Shown here piece by piece: positions 34,100 to 46,722 of a stretch of DNA of 64,000 nucleotides. Each line of letters starts with the position of its first letter. The first letter of the stretch is position 1. The stretch lies in contig QCXZ01000001.1 of the NCBI GenBank assembly GCA_025024175.1, positions 10,788,001 through 10,852,000 of the forward strand. The letters run 5' to 3'. The stretch is from Rhyzopertha dominica. Its lineage: Eukaryota; Arthropoda; Insecta; Coleoptera; Bostrichidae. Made by a program: the position numbers and the translations under genes. Under the pieces are notes generated by a model. The model had not been told where the DNA came from. It worked only from the letters and a program-made list of their open reading frames with translations, and did not search any database.

Positions 34100-35342
34100 T
34101 GTGAAAAGTGTGCTAAATCGTAAATATCCACGGTCTAAGCACTTCTTTCACACTTTTATTAGTACAACTGCCCGTCACTTACGCCTAAACACCACGCCGA
34201 TCAACGGTTACGGTTACTGTTAACGAAAACGGTTTATATTTTTTCAAAACGAACTGCAATGACATCTGCCACACATGCGCATTTCCAAGTTCCAAACGCT
34301 ATCAATTACCTACTAGCCATGTTGCCAATTTATGTTTGCTCTACAAGATGTTTCCGTTTTCTACATTGACCTCTAAAATAATTTATTTATTTTTGTTTTC
34401 CCATTGATCGTACCGTGAGGTACGTGAGAAAAGGAGAACTATATATATATATCACCTACTGAAACGGAATTGGTCGGATCACGACCAAACTTAGTAGTTA
34501 GCAACGTACATCGTACATCTATTATACAGATATTCGTTGTAGTTAGTATGGTAGTAGTTCATAACTCACTGATCTCGGGGGTACAATCTCTTACGAGCGA
34601 TTCGTTATCGTATATAAATGTAGTACATACTTTTTTGGCAGGTGGCGCAAGTAGATATATTCAAGCATATCGTGCTGTTGCCAAATTGAGCTATTTATAT
34701 CATTTTAACAGACATAAAAATTACGACTAAAATGTTGCAAGGGGAACAAGCGGCAATATAATAGAAGATATCCATTGTGTATTATACTGACAAAAATTTA
34801 TTAGTCTTTCTTCGTGCTTTTTGGATAGGATTCCATAATAACATTATGGTATATGTAGGTACTGTCGATAAAACCTTAGCCACACATAATGTGAAATTGC
34901 GTGCGAAACGTAGGTGATATTCGTTCGCCCCTGACATGCATTTCATTTCTCCAAAAAAAGATAAAAATATGGGATCATGTACATAATAAATGTTAATAAT
35001 ATTTGCCTGTTGGCGTCGTCAACTAAGTTCATGTATATACTTTGGCAACACTGTGCATACAAATGTTGGCTGTGTAACGGCTGTGTTCTTTGAATATGTT
35101 TATTATATTTAAACATTATTTTATCATTATTTTAACGGGTTTTAACACGTATTGTATATAGCATCTTTGAAGATTGATTACATGTTTAATGTTTTCCTGG
35201 AAGATAATTGTCATAATTGTTTATTTTGCAAAGAATCGTAAGTATATTATGTGTAACATATACCTATAGAATATTTGCAGTATATTGCATATTTACTAGG
35301 TAGTTATAAGTTAGTGTTACCCTAAATAATTTTTTGTTTTAG
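34100..35342. other. 1.2-kb divergent intergenic region
   Basis: It lies between the minus-strand unknown gene and the plus-strand transposase, so promoters of both should be here. It holds an (AT)n run near 34441-34452. I found no convincing TATA/initiator pair or transposon terminus. Confidence 0.4.
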
Positions 35343-38300
35343 ATGAGCTATAAAAAGTGTGCTGTACCAGATTGTGAAAGCAAACAGCAACTGCATAGAT
35401 TTCCTTCTGCAAACATGAGAGAGCGTCAATTGCAGTGGCTTGCAGCACTTGGAAATAAGGACTTGTTACTGTGTGACCCAGACAAATTAACCAACCATTA
35501 TATCTGTAGGAAACATTTTGAAAAAAAATTTTGGCTTAGAACAAAACTGTCAGCAACAGCTGTACCAACAATACACATGCCAGGTAAGCAAATTTTATGT
35601 ACCTATAATATGCTGTGTCTTATTTTCATTATAATGAAAATAGTGATATTAACCACACCAATATTTTTGTAGATCCAATAATTATTAATGAGGATCCTGC
35701 TATTGCGTCAACAAGTGCGGAAGTTTCTTTAGAGCTGAGGGAACAAGTTGCCACACATACCATGAGTGCTGCAGACATCAGTGATTATATTCTGCCAGAA
35801 ACAATACCTATTGATGTATCACCCAGAAAACGCATTACTCCACTCAAGCAACCAAGTGCCAGTGAAGATGTACAAGGTGCTTCAGAAGAAGATGGTATGT
35901 ATATTTAATGTGTCGATCATGTGCTGGTACCTACTGATATAAATCATGTTTGATAACAATTTTTTGATATAATCATACAACTTATTTTGTGTTAATATTT
36001 TTGTAACATATGATCAACATTTTTTCTTTAAAACTGACATAATAAATGTGCTGCTTGAAAAATACATACCTATGCAATCCTGCAATTTATGTTTTTTTTT
36101 ATAGTTACTGAATTTCAAGAAGCGTCCTCGGTATCTGGACTATACACAATATCAGAAGTGCCGTCTACATCTGAAGTGCTATCCATATCTGCAGTGCCAT
36201 CGACATCTGCAGTGCCATCTACATCTGCAATTCCCTCTACATCTAGAGAGCATCGAGAGCATCATGGCAGTTTTAAAAGTATACCTTCCATTTTACAACA
36301 GCCATCTGTGAGAAGTGTGAGAAAAAAGCTGTTTGACTGCTCAACCCCAAAGAAACGAGCAAGGCGTAAGTTGTGCCATTTTTTACACTTAGATACTTAG
36401 TAACTGTAGTGTTTATTTACAGGATCAATCTTGGGGATGGTCAATGTAAAACGGCAAGTGGATCTGACACCAAAAGCAAAAACAATTTATAATGAATATG
36501 TTGGTGCTAGAAAGCTTCTTGCAGCTTACAGGAAGAAAGGCAAAACAGAAAAAGAGAGGTTGAAAGTTCTGGAGAACTATGTTAAGCAAGGGCACTGGGA
36601 ACAGCTAAATAAGTTGGACCCAATAGTACGCAATTTTATTATTTCACAAATTAGAAATTTAAATTTAAAAAAACATAAAAGGAAGTTTACTATGGCTGAT
36701 AAAGTTTTGGCTTTAGCCATGTATAAGAAAAGTCCTAAAGCTTACAGATTTTTCTCCAGCTTGTTCGTTGTTCCTAGCGTGGAAACCATCAGAAAGATTA
36801 TTCGCCACATTCCTATTAACCCCGGCATTTGCGAAGCAATATTTGATAGTTTAGAAAGAAAAGTGGCTGCCATGAATAATATGCAACAAAAGTGTTGTAT
36901 ATTATTATTTGACGAAATGTCACTGCAACCTAATTTAAGTTTTAACAAATTCCGTGATCTTGTGGAAGGTTTTGTAGATGACGGGATTAATAGGAAATGT
37001 GACATAGCGGATCACGTAACATTGTGGATGCTGAAAAGCGTGTCGGTGTCGCATTCATGGAAACAACCACTCGTCTACACTTTCTCCAAAGGTGGGAATT
37101 CATGGCATGAGATCATGAGCATGTTCAAAACCATTGTGAGAAAGTGTCAGGCAATTGGTCTCCGTGTTGTGGCATGTGTATGTGACCAGGCAGCAGCAAA
37201 TGAGAAGGCTATCCGGGAGCTGATTTCCGAAAATAAAGCAAATGCTCTTCGAAGAGGGGAGGAATTACACCACGATGTGATTCAAATAGGGAATGACACA
37301 ATCATTCCTTTATTTGATCCACCCCATCTTTTAAAAAGTATCAGAAACAATTTATTAAATAAAGATTTGTGTTTTACGTTGGGTGGGGTTCAACGTACTG
37401 CTAAATGGTCGCATATAGAGGACGCTTACTTTATTGACAAGAGTAGTGGATACTTGCGTCTTATGCGATGCTTAACAGATTATCATGTTAATCGTAATAA
37501 AATACGAAAAATGAAAGTATCGCATGCAGCACAAGTGTTCAGTACTACTGTGGCATCCGTAATGACGCTCTTAAGCCGCACTGGTGCCACTAGCCTTTGT
37601 GGACAAAGGCAAATGCCTCAAGATGGTGCAGATACTGCGTCATTATTACTATTTTTTGACAAACTATTTGACAGTATTAATGGGGGTACTGCTAGCAAAA
37701 AAAAAATTAAAACAATGAGGTTACCAACTGCAACCGAGGGAAGAACACCCCAAAGTGACTTTTGGTCAACAGCAATTGCTGTTATACAGTCAATGCATTT
37801 TATTAAAACATCAGAACGAGACAGGGCTAAGCCAGCAGTACTGCGCAACTGGATTTTGACATTGCGAGGTTTCCAACTGTTGCGTCAACATTTGCAACAG
37901 CTTGGATTTAGAAATTTCGCCACAAGGGCATTCAACCAAGATGCTGTTGAAAATTTCTTTGGGCAGATCCGACAGCATGGAGTCCGCAATGTCAATCCAA
38001 GTTGTGCTACATTTACTGCATATTACAGAAGCCTATTAATGAATAATTTGACAAAGATACATTCCCGCAATGCTAACTGTGAAAAAGATGAAACTCCTGG
38101 CCTCCTTACTACTATCAAACAGTTTGTTACAGAAACAGTAACTGTACAGGATACCCAGTACTTTGAAGGCAATTTGCCCCTTGTTCCAGAGGATGTGGTC
38201 AATTGTAACACATTTCGACAAATGCAGCAACAATATGTAATAAATTATTTGGCAGGGTATGTAGCAAAAAATTTGTTACCGAAAACAAGAGATTGTGAAA

Positions 38301-38704
38301 CCTGCTACAATAATTTATTACATACAGGCACTCCAGAACCTCAACATAGTTTTGTTGCAGCTCTAGATATTCGAAGCCAGTTACATTATTGTAACAAACA
38401 TTTTGTGTCATCGCTGATAAAAATTTTTAACATCGTCAATTTTCTGTTGCCTCAAATTGGACATCGAATTCAATTATCAAAAATTATAAAAGATATAATT
38501 AATGAAAAAACATTATTCACATTTATCCAGTGTTCCCACACTCAAGAAATTGTTTCTGGTATTACTAATCTGTTTTGTAACTTTTTACTGTTCCATTATT
38601 TCAATAACATAAATAAAGTTATTTTGGGAAAATTAGCACTATCAGATCCTGATAAACTGCAAGCAGCTGCTTTAGAGCTCCAACAAAAATGGAGACGAAA
38701 ATAG
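35343..38704 (+). CDS. THAP9/P-element-like transposase, apparently intact
   Basis: Exons 35343-35583, 35673-35894, 36105-36365 and 36423-38704 join in frame with GT/AG borders: 3006 nt, 1001 residues. Exon 1 is a THAP zinc finger (CAVPDC, W33, CRKH, AVPTI), the DNA-binding module of P transposase. Exons 2-3 are a Ser/Pro-rich linker. Exon 4 is the P-element-type RNase-H-like catalytic region with a GTP-binding insertion: DEMSL (Asp about 405), CDQAAANEK (Asp about 496), DPPHLLKS (about 540-547) and NQDAVENFFGQIR (Asp about 748, Glu about 751), then YLAGYVAKNLL. The last motif corresponds to the acidic pair near 528/531 in Drosophila P transposase. Human THAP9 is about 900 residues, so this is full length. 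AATAAA lies at 38765. There are no stops or frameshifts. It is either an active transposon or a domesticated gene. Confidence 0.92.
36140..36248 (+). repeat. Coding 18-bp minisatellite in the transposase linker
   Basis: About six imperfect copies of an 18-bp unit (GTGCCATCTACATCTGCA) encode a repeated V/I-P-S-T-S-A/E hexapeptide in exon 3. The length keeps the frame. It is a likely flexible spacer. Confidence 0.85.
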
Positions 38705-39062
38705 TTTTTTATTTTTTTCATATTGTTAGTTAAACATTACTATTGTATTTGTATTTTTGTAACAAATAAAAATTCATGTATTACATATTTTTTTTATTCT
38801 CTATACGAATAAATATATATTATACACCGGATGAGCAAAAGGTTACATTTGAAGTTGCCGCCATTATTTTAGTTCATACCTGTTTGTTAGGTGGCGCCAA
38901 ACGACAACTGCCGTTAACATTGCACATTGTGTTCTTTAGTTATGTTCTGTGACTGATCTCGATCTCCAATCCGAAGGCCTGCGATGTGCAGCTTCCTGCT
39001 TCAAAATTTACAGGTTACAGGATATCAAAGTTTCAAAGTTGCTGCAGATCGTCGCGCTTTCT
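38705..39062. other. 3' region of the transposase gene
   Basis: It contains the polyadenylation signal AATAAA (38765-38770), an AT-run, and then GC-richer sequence from about 38825 that may be the promoter side of the next model. I looked for a terminal inverted repeat matching sequence left of 35343 and did not find one. Confidence 0.45.
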
Positions 39063-39690
39063 ATGGCTTCATTCAAAGGATACACAACGCCTTCAACAGA
39101 AATTCAAAGTGATGGTAAGTTAACCTGGTTGGAAATTAATTTCAAACTAACATTTCTCCCCCCCAGATGACTGCACATCCCCTATCCAGAAGAAGCCTAA
39201 GGACTCGTTCACCAAGTACAGAGATCAAGTGCCTTCAGCTTCAGAAGACCCGGTTATCTCTCTGGACATGATTATTCAGTTCCTTGGTCGTAAACCAAGA
39301 GACAAGCGCGAATCACGCAAGATTTACGGCAAGCTATGGAAGCTGAAGAACCGTGATCAAGTTCGCCAAAGTAGCCAAGACTATCTGGAAATACGAAAAC
39401 AAATCAATCGTGTACACAACGAGCTGCGCTCAGAACAAGATGAAAGAAATCGAGTCCACCGGAGTTCATCTCAAAAATTCAAGACTTCCCAAACGATCCA
39501 TGCGAACCCTGTCACCGCCTCATGTTCAAGACTGGCTTAGTCAACGTCACTGTCACTCCAGCGATGAGAGAAAAACTCAAGAGAGCCAATCTTCATAGAC
39601 AAGACAAAGTGCGAGTTTGCCACAATTGTGCCAACAGTCTCTGTGGACAAGCCTTCTGGAACAAGTAACACTACAAGAAGTAACGACCCG
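39063..39690 (+). pseudogene. GC-richer two-exon reading frame, unrecognised, frame broken
   Basis: Exon 39063-39114 (MASFKGYTTPSTEIQSD) and exon 39167-39540, with a 52-bp intron, join in frame to about 140 residues ending in TAG. The stretch KKPKDSFTKYRD...FLGRKPRDKRESRKIYGKLW looks coding. After about 39355 another frame (39353-39598) looks equally coding. A third frame from about 39480 reads PNDPCEPCHRLMFKTG, then VTPAMREKLK and VRVCHNCANSLC, with paired Cys as in DUF6570-type N-termini of Helitron-associated proteins. I infer a frameshifted fragment of a transposon or virus-like protein. The identity is tentative. Codon use is richer in G and C than the neighbours. Confidence 0.4.
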
Positions 39691-40353
39691 AGGTTAAATT
39701 TTGAATTTTGCTTCTTATCTTGTTGACGGTTACTTATGAGCAAAGGTGCATAGATAGCATTTCAGGCAAGGCACACGTACTACAATAATTTTGATGAGAT
39801 CGTGGATCGTTACCTCCTGTTGCTAAGCTTTCTGCTCGCAAATTAGAACGGAACTTAGTCAAAAAACAAAAATTCAGGGTATTACACTAGGTACTTCAAT
39901 AAAATACATCTACGAACTTCTCAAATAAGCAATTTAAAAATTCATCATCAAAAAGGCCACACTAGTGCATGATGAGACTAAATAAATATTGTTTCAACTA
40001 TGATATTCATGCTCCTTCCAAAGTCTTTATACAGAATAATACCAGAAAATATAATATTCACATGCAGGTAGTTTGTTTCAGTTACTAACCAAAAACTACC
40101 ACTAAGTCAAATTCCTCTTATTTAGTATTTATTTAAATTTTGTTAATAAAATGATAGGTTGTATATTATAAAAAATGTTTGTGAAAATAATATATAACTG
40201 ATAAAAGGCAGAATGTAGTAATAAAATGATAATTATAATAATAAATTTTGGCTTACAAAATGTGTCAATTACATTTATTTAATTACCTATAGTAAGTTGT
40301 AAATATGACAATAAATTATTAATTATTCAGTATAACTAAATTCCAATATTAAA

Positions 40354-40684
40354 TCACCTCTGAATTTTTCTTGAGTGCCTGCTCTTTGAATGTTGTAAAG
40401 CTTTTTCTAATTCTTCTGTTAAGTGTACTAGATTTTCATCTTTTAGTTCCAGATCCACTGTGACAATAAGATTCACTTCACGAAGCAAAGACTGTGACAC
40501 AATCTAATAAATACTTTTATTATTGCAATACACACTTTTAGCAAAAGTTGTTGCTTACAGTTAAATGCTTACAATGTTACAATTACGCCAAATCTCCAAT
40601 TGAGGTTGTTTAGTTAATATTTCCTGTATTTCTTTTTGCTTTGATTCATAAAATTTACTTAGAACCACTTGTTGTTCTGGACGA
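40354..40684 (-). CDS. C-terminal two exons of an unrecognised gene
   Basis: Exon 40573-40684 (acceptor TGTACTTAG, phase-1 start, donor GTAAGC) and exon 40354-40503 (ending in TGA) join in frame to about 86 residues: RPEQQVVLSKFYESKQKEI...PQLEIWRNCNI and then IVSQSLLREVNLIVTVDLEL...LTEELEKALQHSK. The alternating hydrophobic pattern and charged helix look like a real folded domain, but I cannot name the family. Upstream exons were not found in the ambiguous-base-rich stretch to about 41000. It is too short for a single long open frame. Confidence 0.5.
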
Positions 40685-41700
40685 CTAAGTACACTTCAGA
40701 TGGCGCCGGGTTTGTTGTCACCCAAGCCGTGCTGATTATTAATTAATAGCTAAAGCAGNGCACCGTGACAGAACCAGTGAGCAATAACAATGGTCAAATT
40801 GTCATTACCATTATAGTTTTTGCATAAGAAAAAAGTGTTCCATAAAATGTTAATGTGTGGATTTTGACCTTTAAGATGACAGTCTGTAGAGATGTCTAGG
40901 ATGCTGTTACTGGGTATTTAAAAATTGTGGTTGGGAGGCANACATTGGNAGTGTCATAAGGAGCTTTACGACTTTTTGTTCTCTTTTATTTGAATTGGAG
41001 TAACTTTTTTAATCTCACAGAATGAAACATAGAAATGCTGCATTAACCTATGGCTTTTTGTTTAGGTGTTTCTTGATTTCTGTTGCACCACAACATTGCA
41101 CAAAACTTGCTGCTTCAAAAAATTTGTAACCATTTAAGCTTTTGTATGCTTTCATTTGTGGTTGTGTATAAAATTGTGAGGGTAAATGTCTGTTTCTAAA
41201 GTAAGATCCTTTATACTGTTTGGATCAATAACAGCAATCTTATGTTTATATCTGTCGAAAACATCTTCACTATCCTTTTCAAGATGTAGATAATGTTCAC
41301 TGTATTCACTAATTTTAGTTGATAGCAGCAGATATTCACAAACAAACGCAACAACCTTATGGAAATGCTAACTTATGGCTTGTGGGGTAAAGAACTCCCA
41401 ACCGCCATTTTTAAATTGCCAAGGTTTCAATTTTGAGGTTAAGCTTGGTAAGGCATAGTTTTCATCTAGTCGGTATAGGAAAAAGAAAATAAGCGCTACG
41501 CCCTCTTGCGGTGTTATTAGTAAATAGTAACGCTGTGAACCGACGTTGTATTGGTTAGTTTCGTATTTCGCCTAGTTAGTAGAAGTAAAAGCGTAAACTG
41601 TAAAAATAACCACATAATTTAACATTTGTTATTGATTGTTAAATTATTGAATCATTATAGTATTCAATGTGTATTTGCGTCGTACCAAGAATAACCTAAC

Positions 41701-41793
41701 ATGAGCAAAACATACAATGCTTATTGTTCGGTTCCCCGATGCTCGTCGTGGGCAAACAAGAATCCCGAACAATTTCCAACATATGTTTGGTAA
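41701..41793 (+). pseudogene. THAP-domain-like start fragment
   Basis: A 30-codon frame, MSKTYNAYCSVPRCSSWANK, ends at TAA after PTYVW. The start with CSVPRC resembles the N-terminal C-x2-4-C of THAP zinc fingers, but the remaining Cys/His ligands do not follow. Donor-like GTTTGG is weak, so it could be a first exon or a broken copy. Confidence 0.4.
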
Positions 41794-41853
41794 AACTGTA
41801 ATTAAAAGGAACCTCAATCATTATAAATGCGTTGTCAAATGAAGCATATAAAA

Positions 41854-42381
41854 TTAGATAACATTTTTCCACATTAAGTAAGGCCATTCCCACTTGAATT
41901 TGCCCATTTCAGTTTGTGGGACTACTTCCAGCTCTTGAAGATTTTCTCTAAAATAAAAAATAAAAACAGAAGGATACGTATATATGAAATAAGTATACGT
42001 TTTCTATTACAAAAAAAATCGCCTGGGCATGATAATGCCTTTTAAAATTGTTAACGTTTTACACCTGGTACACCTTATCAAAACTGCGGAGGTATGTTTA
42101 CACTTAGCACTTTTTCTAGCTCTGCAAGTGCAATACATATCTCCAACTGTAACTTTTTTTCCAGCTGTTAGTAAGGTTCCTTTTATTTCATGAGGGTCCG
42201 AAGCTAGTGCACTAGTCTGGAGGCATAGAGCACACAAATGCAACTTGTAATCATCCGATGTATTCATTTTGGCTAAAAGAATTATATGCCCAGCATTTAA
42301 AACTTCTTCGCCCTCATACACGCATCTGGATTTACTAGTCCCTCCAATGTATTGTAAATACTCCACCAGGCTTAGTTGCAT
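41854..42381 (-). CDS. SWIM zinc-finger protein, short model
   Basis: Exon 42074-42381 starts with ATG at 42379-42381. Exon 41854-41947 joins in frame through donor AAG/GTGTAC and acceptor TTTTAG. The predicted protein is 133 residues. Around residues 82-95 it has CTCRARKSAKCKH, the C-x-C-x(n)-C-x-H signature of SWIM zinc fingers, which bind DNA or proteins in transposases and ubiquitin ligases. CALC upstream may add ligands. The protein is shorter than most SWIM proteins and resembles stand-alone SWIM frames that accompany transposon-derived genes. Exon 2 is less certain. Confidence 0.5.
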
Positions 42382-42699
42382 TTTTCTTCATAAATATCTG
42401 AAAGGTTAGTTTTAAAATATATACTAATCATATTCTACTCACCTATAATAACGTAAATCAACACGTTAAACTTGTTTAATAATCACAAGTATTTTAAAAC
42501 ACATAAACAGCACAACAATCAAATGTAAACACTGAATCAGCTGACAAATAATGTCGGTTCGGAAGTTTCCGATTTTCGCCGCTGTAGCGCTGCGGTCTTA
42601 AATTCGGTTCGCTGTATCTGGCAACGATGAAGACAAGTGACATCACACTAAAACATGATGTAACTTTAAATTCCACTGTATGTTACTGTATTCCTTCAA

Positions 42700-45600
42700 T
42701 GTAACTAAAATAAAAACATTTAGTTACCGTCTGATTCAGTTGTTTACTTATAATTATTGCTAAATTTGCAACATAATCTGATAGTGCTCGTGGACTGTTC
42801 TTAGCTCACAGGCTGTAGATTGAAGACTCCTGGCTTAGAGTAGTCAAAAAATTTAAGTTTCTTAATTGTTATAATACGGTAATTTTATGCTTTTTGCAAG
42901 TTTATTACTTGAAATAAAAATAAACTCTAACGTTTACCCAGTAAGCAAGAATTTGTCGTACTGTCATTCGGCTTATTAAAAACTTGTCCACTAGTCAAGC
43001 TGCGCCACCTATGTACAATGTGAGAACTTGAATTCACCTGCATAAATAAGGATGCTACTGAATGGTTGTTCGATATTTTTAGCAGTCACATTTCTATTCG
43101 TACATGTTTTTGTTGCCTACCTTTATGTCTGCACTCCTTATATATAATTTTACAGGCAATTCTCATTAATAAACTAGAGAATATTGCCGGAATGGCTGGA
43201 GTTTTCTAAATTAAAATTACTACTGTTAAATACCTTGCAAAAGTGCTACTGGAAATATTAAATACGGATGAAGAACACAAAAAAAATAGTTATTAATCAT
43301 GCTTATTGTTGTTGAGATTTATACATTTACTAGCAGCATGGATGGGTTTTAATTGGAAGCAAAGGTAAGCTTGAAGACAATTAAGCACACTTATTATTCT
43401 GCAAGAGCACTAAAAAGGGTGTTGGAAATACCCAATGTTTTATTTGAGATGAAAATGTTTAATCTAAGAGGTTGTAATTAGGATAATAGATACACATTTA
43501 AATCAACAAAATGATATATTGCATTTACAGCTGACTAACAACAAATACTTATAAAATGTACATACAATTTGTTTAACTAAATAATATATATATAATTATG
43601 AAGCCATAAATGTAGCTCATATGATTGAATAGTAAAAATACGCTTTTAGGGTATTTACAAAGCACAAAATGACATACATTAAATGATACTCAATTACAAT
43701 TTAAAACCATTACATAACTCTGTTTATTACAACAAAAAATAGACTTGTACTTATTGGAATATACTTTTCTTCAGTTTACCACTTAAAACTCACAAGTGCT
43801 CTAAAATGCCATGACTAGATATGTGCATAATAGCTTTGTATTTGGACCATTTTACAAACCGATTCTGAATTAAATCTGAAACAGTTCAAGCTTGTCTATA
43901 AATACATGTTCAGTTAATTGCTTGTTCTAAATATGGATTTATTGAAATAAGTTTTAGTTTAACTAGCTTCAACAACAATTGTTCTATGTTCTCAACGACA
44001 CACAATAAATTATGCAACATAGAAGTTGGTAAGAAATTACTAAAATAGTTACATATTTTTTTAATAAAACTAAGTAAGATTTGATGTTCACTACACAAAA
44101 CAGTGACAAAATAATTGAAAATGTCGCTATTACACATTAATAGCCAAAATGAATAATTACCACTAGAATTAATTCTCAATTAAAAATGTATAAAATACTG
44201 AACCGCAAACAAGTCTTTATAGACTGGGCATGTGAACAGTTCCTTAAACGGCTCGGAATTGTAGCTGCAAAAAAATATAAGCTACATTTATTTCCTTCAT
44301 CACTATTGTCACTAATGGCACTGAAAACAAGTAAAATAACATTATTTACAAACCTTTAAGATAAAAGAGATAATTAATTGGATGTACGTAAATTTATATA
44401 CTAAAAACTATAAAAATATGGCAAGACTAGACTTGGAAAATGTGATAAATCACAGAATATAATATTGTTAATAATTAGGAAGCCAATACTTTACATAAAC
44501 CTAAACATGTTTCCCTAACATGCCATAATCACTTGTTAAATGTACTACCAAAATAATAACGTTATACAAGTGATTGCAGTAGGTTATTTTATTTATGATT
44601 GCATATTTAGGCAGGCAGCAATGTTTAATCCCAGTAATGTAGTGAATGTAGCCCTCCTGCCAACTGGTAATTCACCTTCATCAGTATTTTTACTTAAACA
44701 TTACAATTGCTGTTTTAGTTAGTGATACTGGGATTAACACAAGACATAGCTCCCTCTTTTGTTACCTCTATTTTATTATCCAATTTACACCCCATGCAAT
44801 TTGTGAATATTTCTTTCATATTCATGTAGAATATCAGCTTGTACAGCACAACCAAATAAAAATAAATTTAGGTGACGGTGAAGCGATGGTTGAGAAAAAC
44901 AAGTGTGTTTATACTCGTCCAACCGAAACAGTGAATTTTGACTTTACGTTGCAAATCTTGCCAATAATGCCATGTAGGATAGACAATGATTAGTCGGCAA
45001 TGAAGTGCAAATTAAAGATTCCTCGTTTTGTCTTCCTTTTCAAAACAGGTTTAGGGTGCAAGGACAATCAGATAGAAATACAAATGCAAATAGAAATCTG
45101 CACTTTATTGCCGGCTAATCGTCATCTGTCCCAAACCACTTTGCTGAAATGATTTACAACTAAAGTCAGAATTCGCTATTACGGTTGGACGAGTATAGAT
45201 TTTGAATTATTTTACTACATGCAGTAGTACTTTACACTGGAAGGCGTCACATGCTCCTCTCTGCATGTAATCTTATGTACCTAAATCTAATAATTACACC
45301 AACTTAATAAAACCGCTTATTTTAATTTTAACGAAAAAAGGTAAAATATTGAGTCGTTTAATTTTAAAAGAAGGGCAATACTTCCTTGTACACAGCATAG
45401 AGAAAACACCTCATGTTATAAATTAGTTATAAATATATAAATGCTTGTTTTTCCAAAATTAGGTTTCACTGATAGGCAAAGTTGAGTGATCAATATATAA
45501 TATTATAAAAATGCCAGTTAGTCGTCGGGATAAGCTTCCCATGTTAACTTACACATAAGAAATAAGTGTAGAGACTACATACACAGAAAATTATATAGCA

Positions 45601-46722
45601 ATTTATATTGATTCTAAAAATATTAATTTTTGTAATATTGGTTTATTAAAACATCAATTTGACAGTTCGATGTATGCAATAAAATATCGATGTTCGATTG
45701 AAGCAAAACTGTAGCTAAAATTTTAATGTTACATAAATAGCATTTAACATTTTTAGTAAATTATATGTACAATTTTTTTATGTTAAATTTATGTGAAACT
45801 TGATGTAATTTGTACACTCATACATACAAGTGATCCAAGCTTGATCACTGATTAGATTTGTTGAGTATATGTAAATATACAAAAATTGCATGTGATGTAA
45901 ACCAGAAAATAACCAAAATCTATATGTCACATAATTAAAAACTTTTTAACTAAATAAATGATATATTTCTAGTAAATCACTTTTTCAAAGCTAGCTGAAA
46001 ACAGTAAACAATAGCTGTTACAAATGACTAGAAGCTGGACAGTTTTAACTGCACTACAATTTTGTTCGTAGCTAGGAACAGTTTACACCAAAAATACCTA
46101 TAAACATTTTTGATCTTGAAGTAAACAAAATCTTGCCTGATAGCAACATGTACGTCAGTAGCTAATGACAACTATGATTCAATGCATGTACAGAATTGAC
46201 ACAGCCTAAGAAATCTAGCTAAAATACCGCACAAATCATTGTTTTCATACACTTTAATAACTTTCAATTTGATCAATATTAATTAACTAGATATTAAAAA
46301 TGTTACAAATCAATCTGTCACTAGATTAACTCGTTTTGAAATGGGCACCTTAAGCAGTCTTAAGTAATTTGGAATGTTAATTTCTTCTTATTTTTATAAA
46401 TGCAATCATTAATAGAGTTGCTTTGTGTGCTATGAGTTAGGTACTTTATGTTACATTAATGGTTAAGTGTAGATCATTTGTTTATTTTTATGGTCCTTAG
46501 GATTAGTTGTCATAGAAAGTTCAAATGCACATCCAGCTACAAATTGAAAATTTGAGAGCAGTTTAAACATTACAAAACAGGAAAACTATAATTTCCTCCT
46601 CTGCTTAATACTGGGTTAAATTTCAGCATTTATTGTGATGCTAGTTTTGGGAAGCACCAAATCTGAAACATTTAACTAACTAAAATGTTTACATTAACAA
46701 AATGTAAATGTATGAATATATG
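42700..46722. other. 4-kb stretch without a supported gene
   Basis: AT-rich, with only chance frames on both strands. The one structured feature is the small inverted-repeat element at 44919-45195. It is downstream of the SLC66A2 reading frame, so part of it may be that gene's 3' UTR. Confidence 0.6.
44919..45195. mobile_element. MITE-like hairpin element (about 275 bp)
   Basis: TATACTCGTCCAACCGAAAC at the left pairs with the inverse of ACGGTTGGACGAGTATA at the right. Further pairing continues inward (TTTTGACTTTA, GTCGGCAATGAAGTGCA) for about 100 nt per arm. The ends fit a TA target duplication. Confidence 0.8.

Noticed and set aside
34400..39000. Terminal inverted repeats and 8-bp duplication for the P-like transposon
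   Set aside because: I compared flanks by eye and found only weak matches (for example AACCTTAGC/AACCTTTTGC), so no element ends are called.
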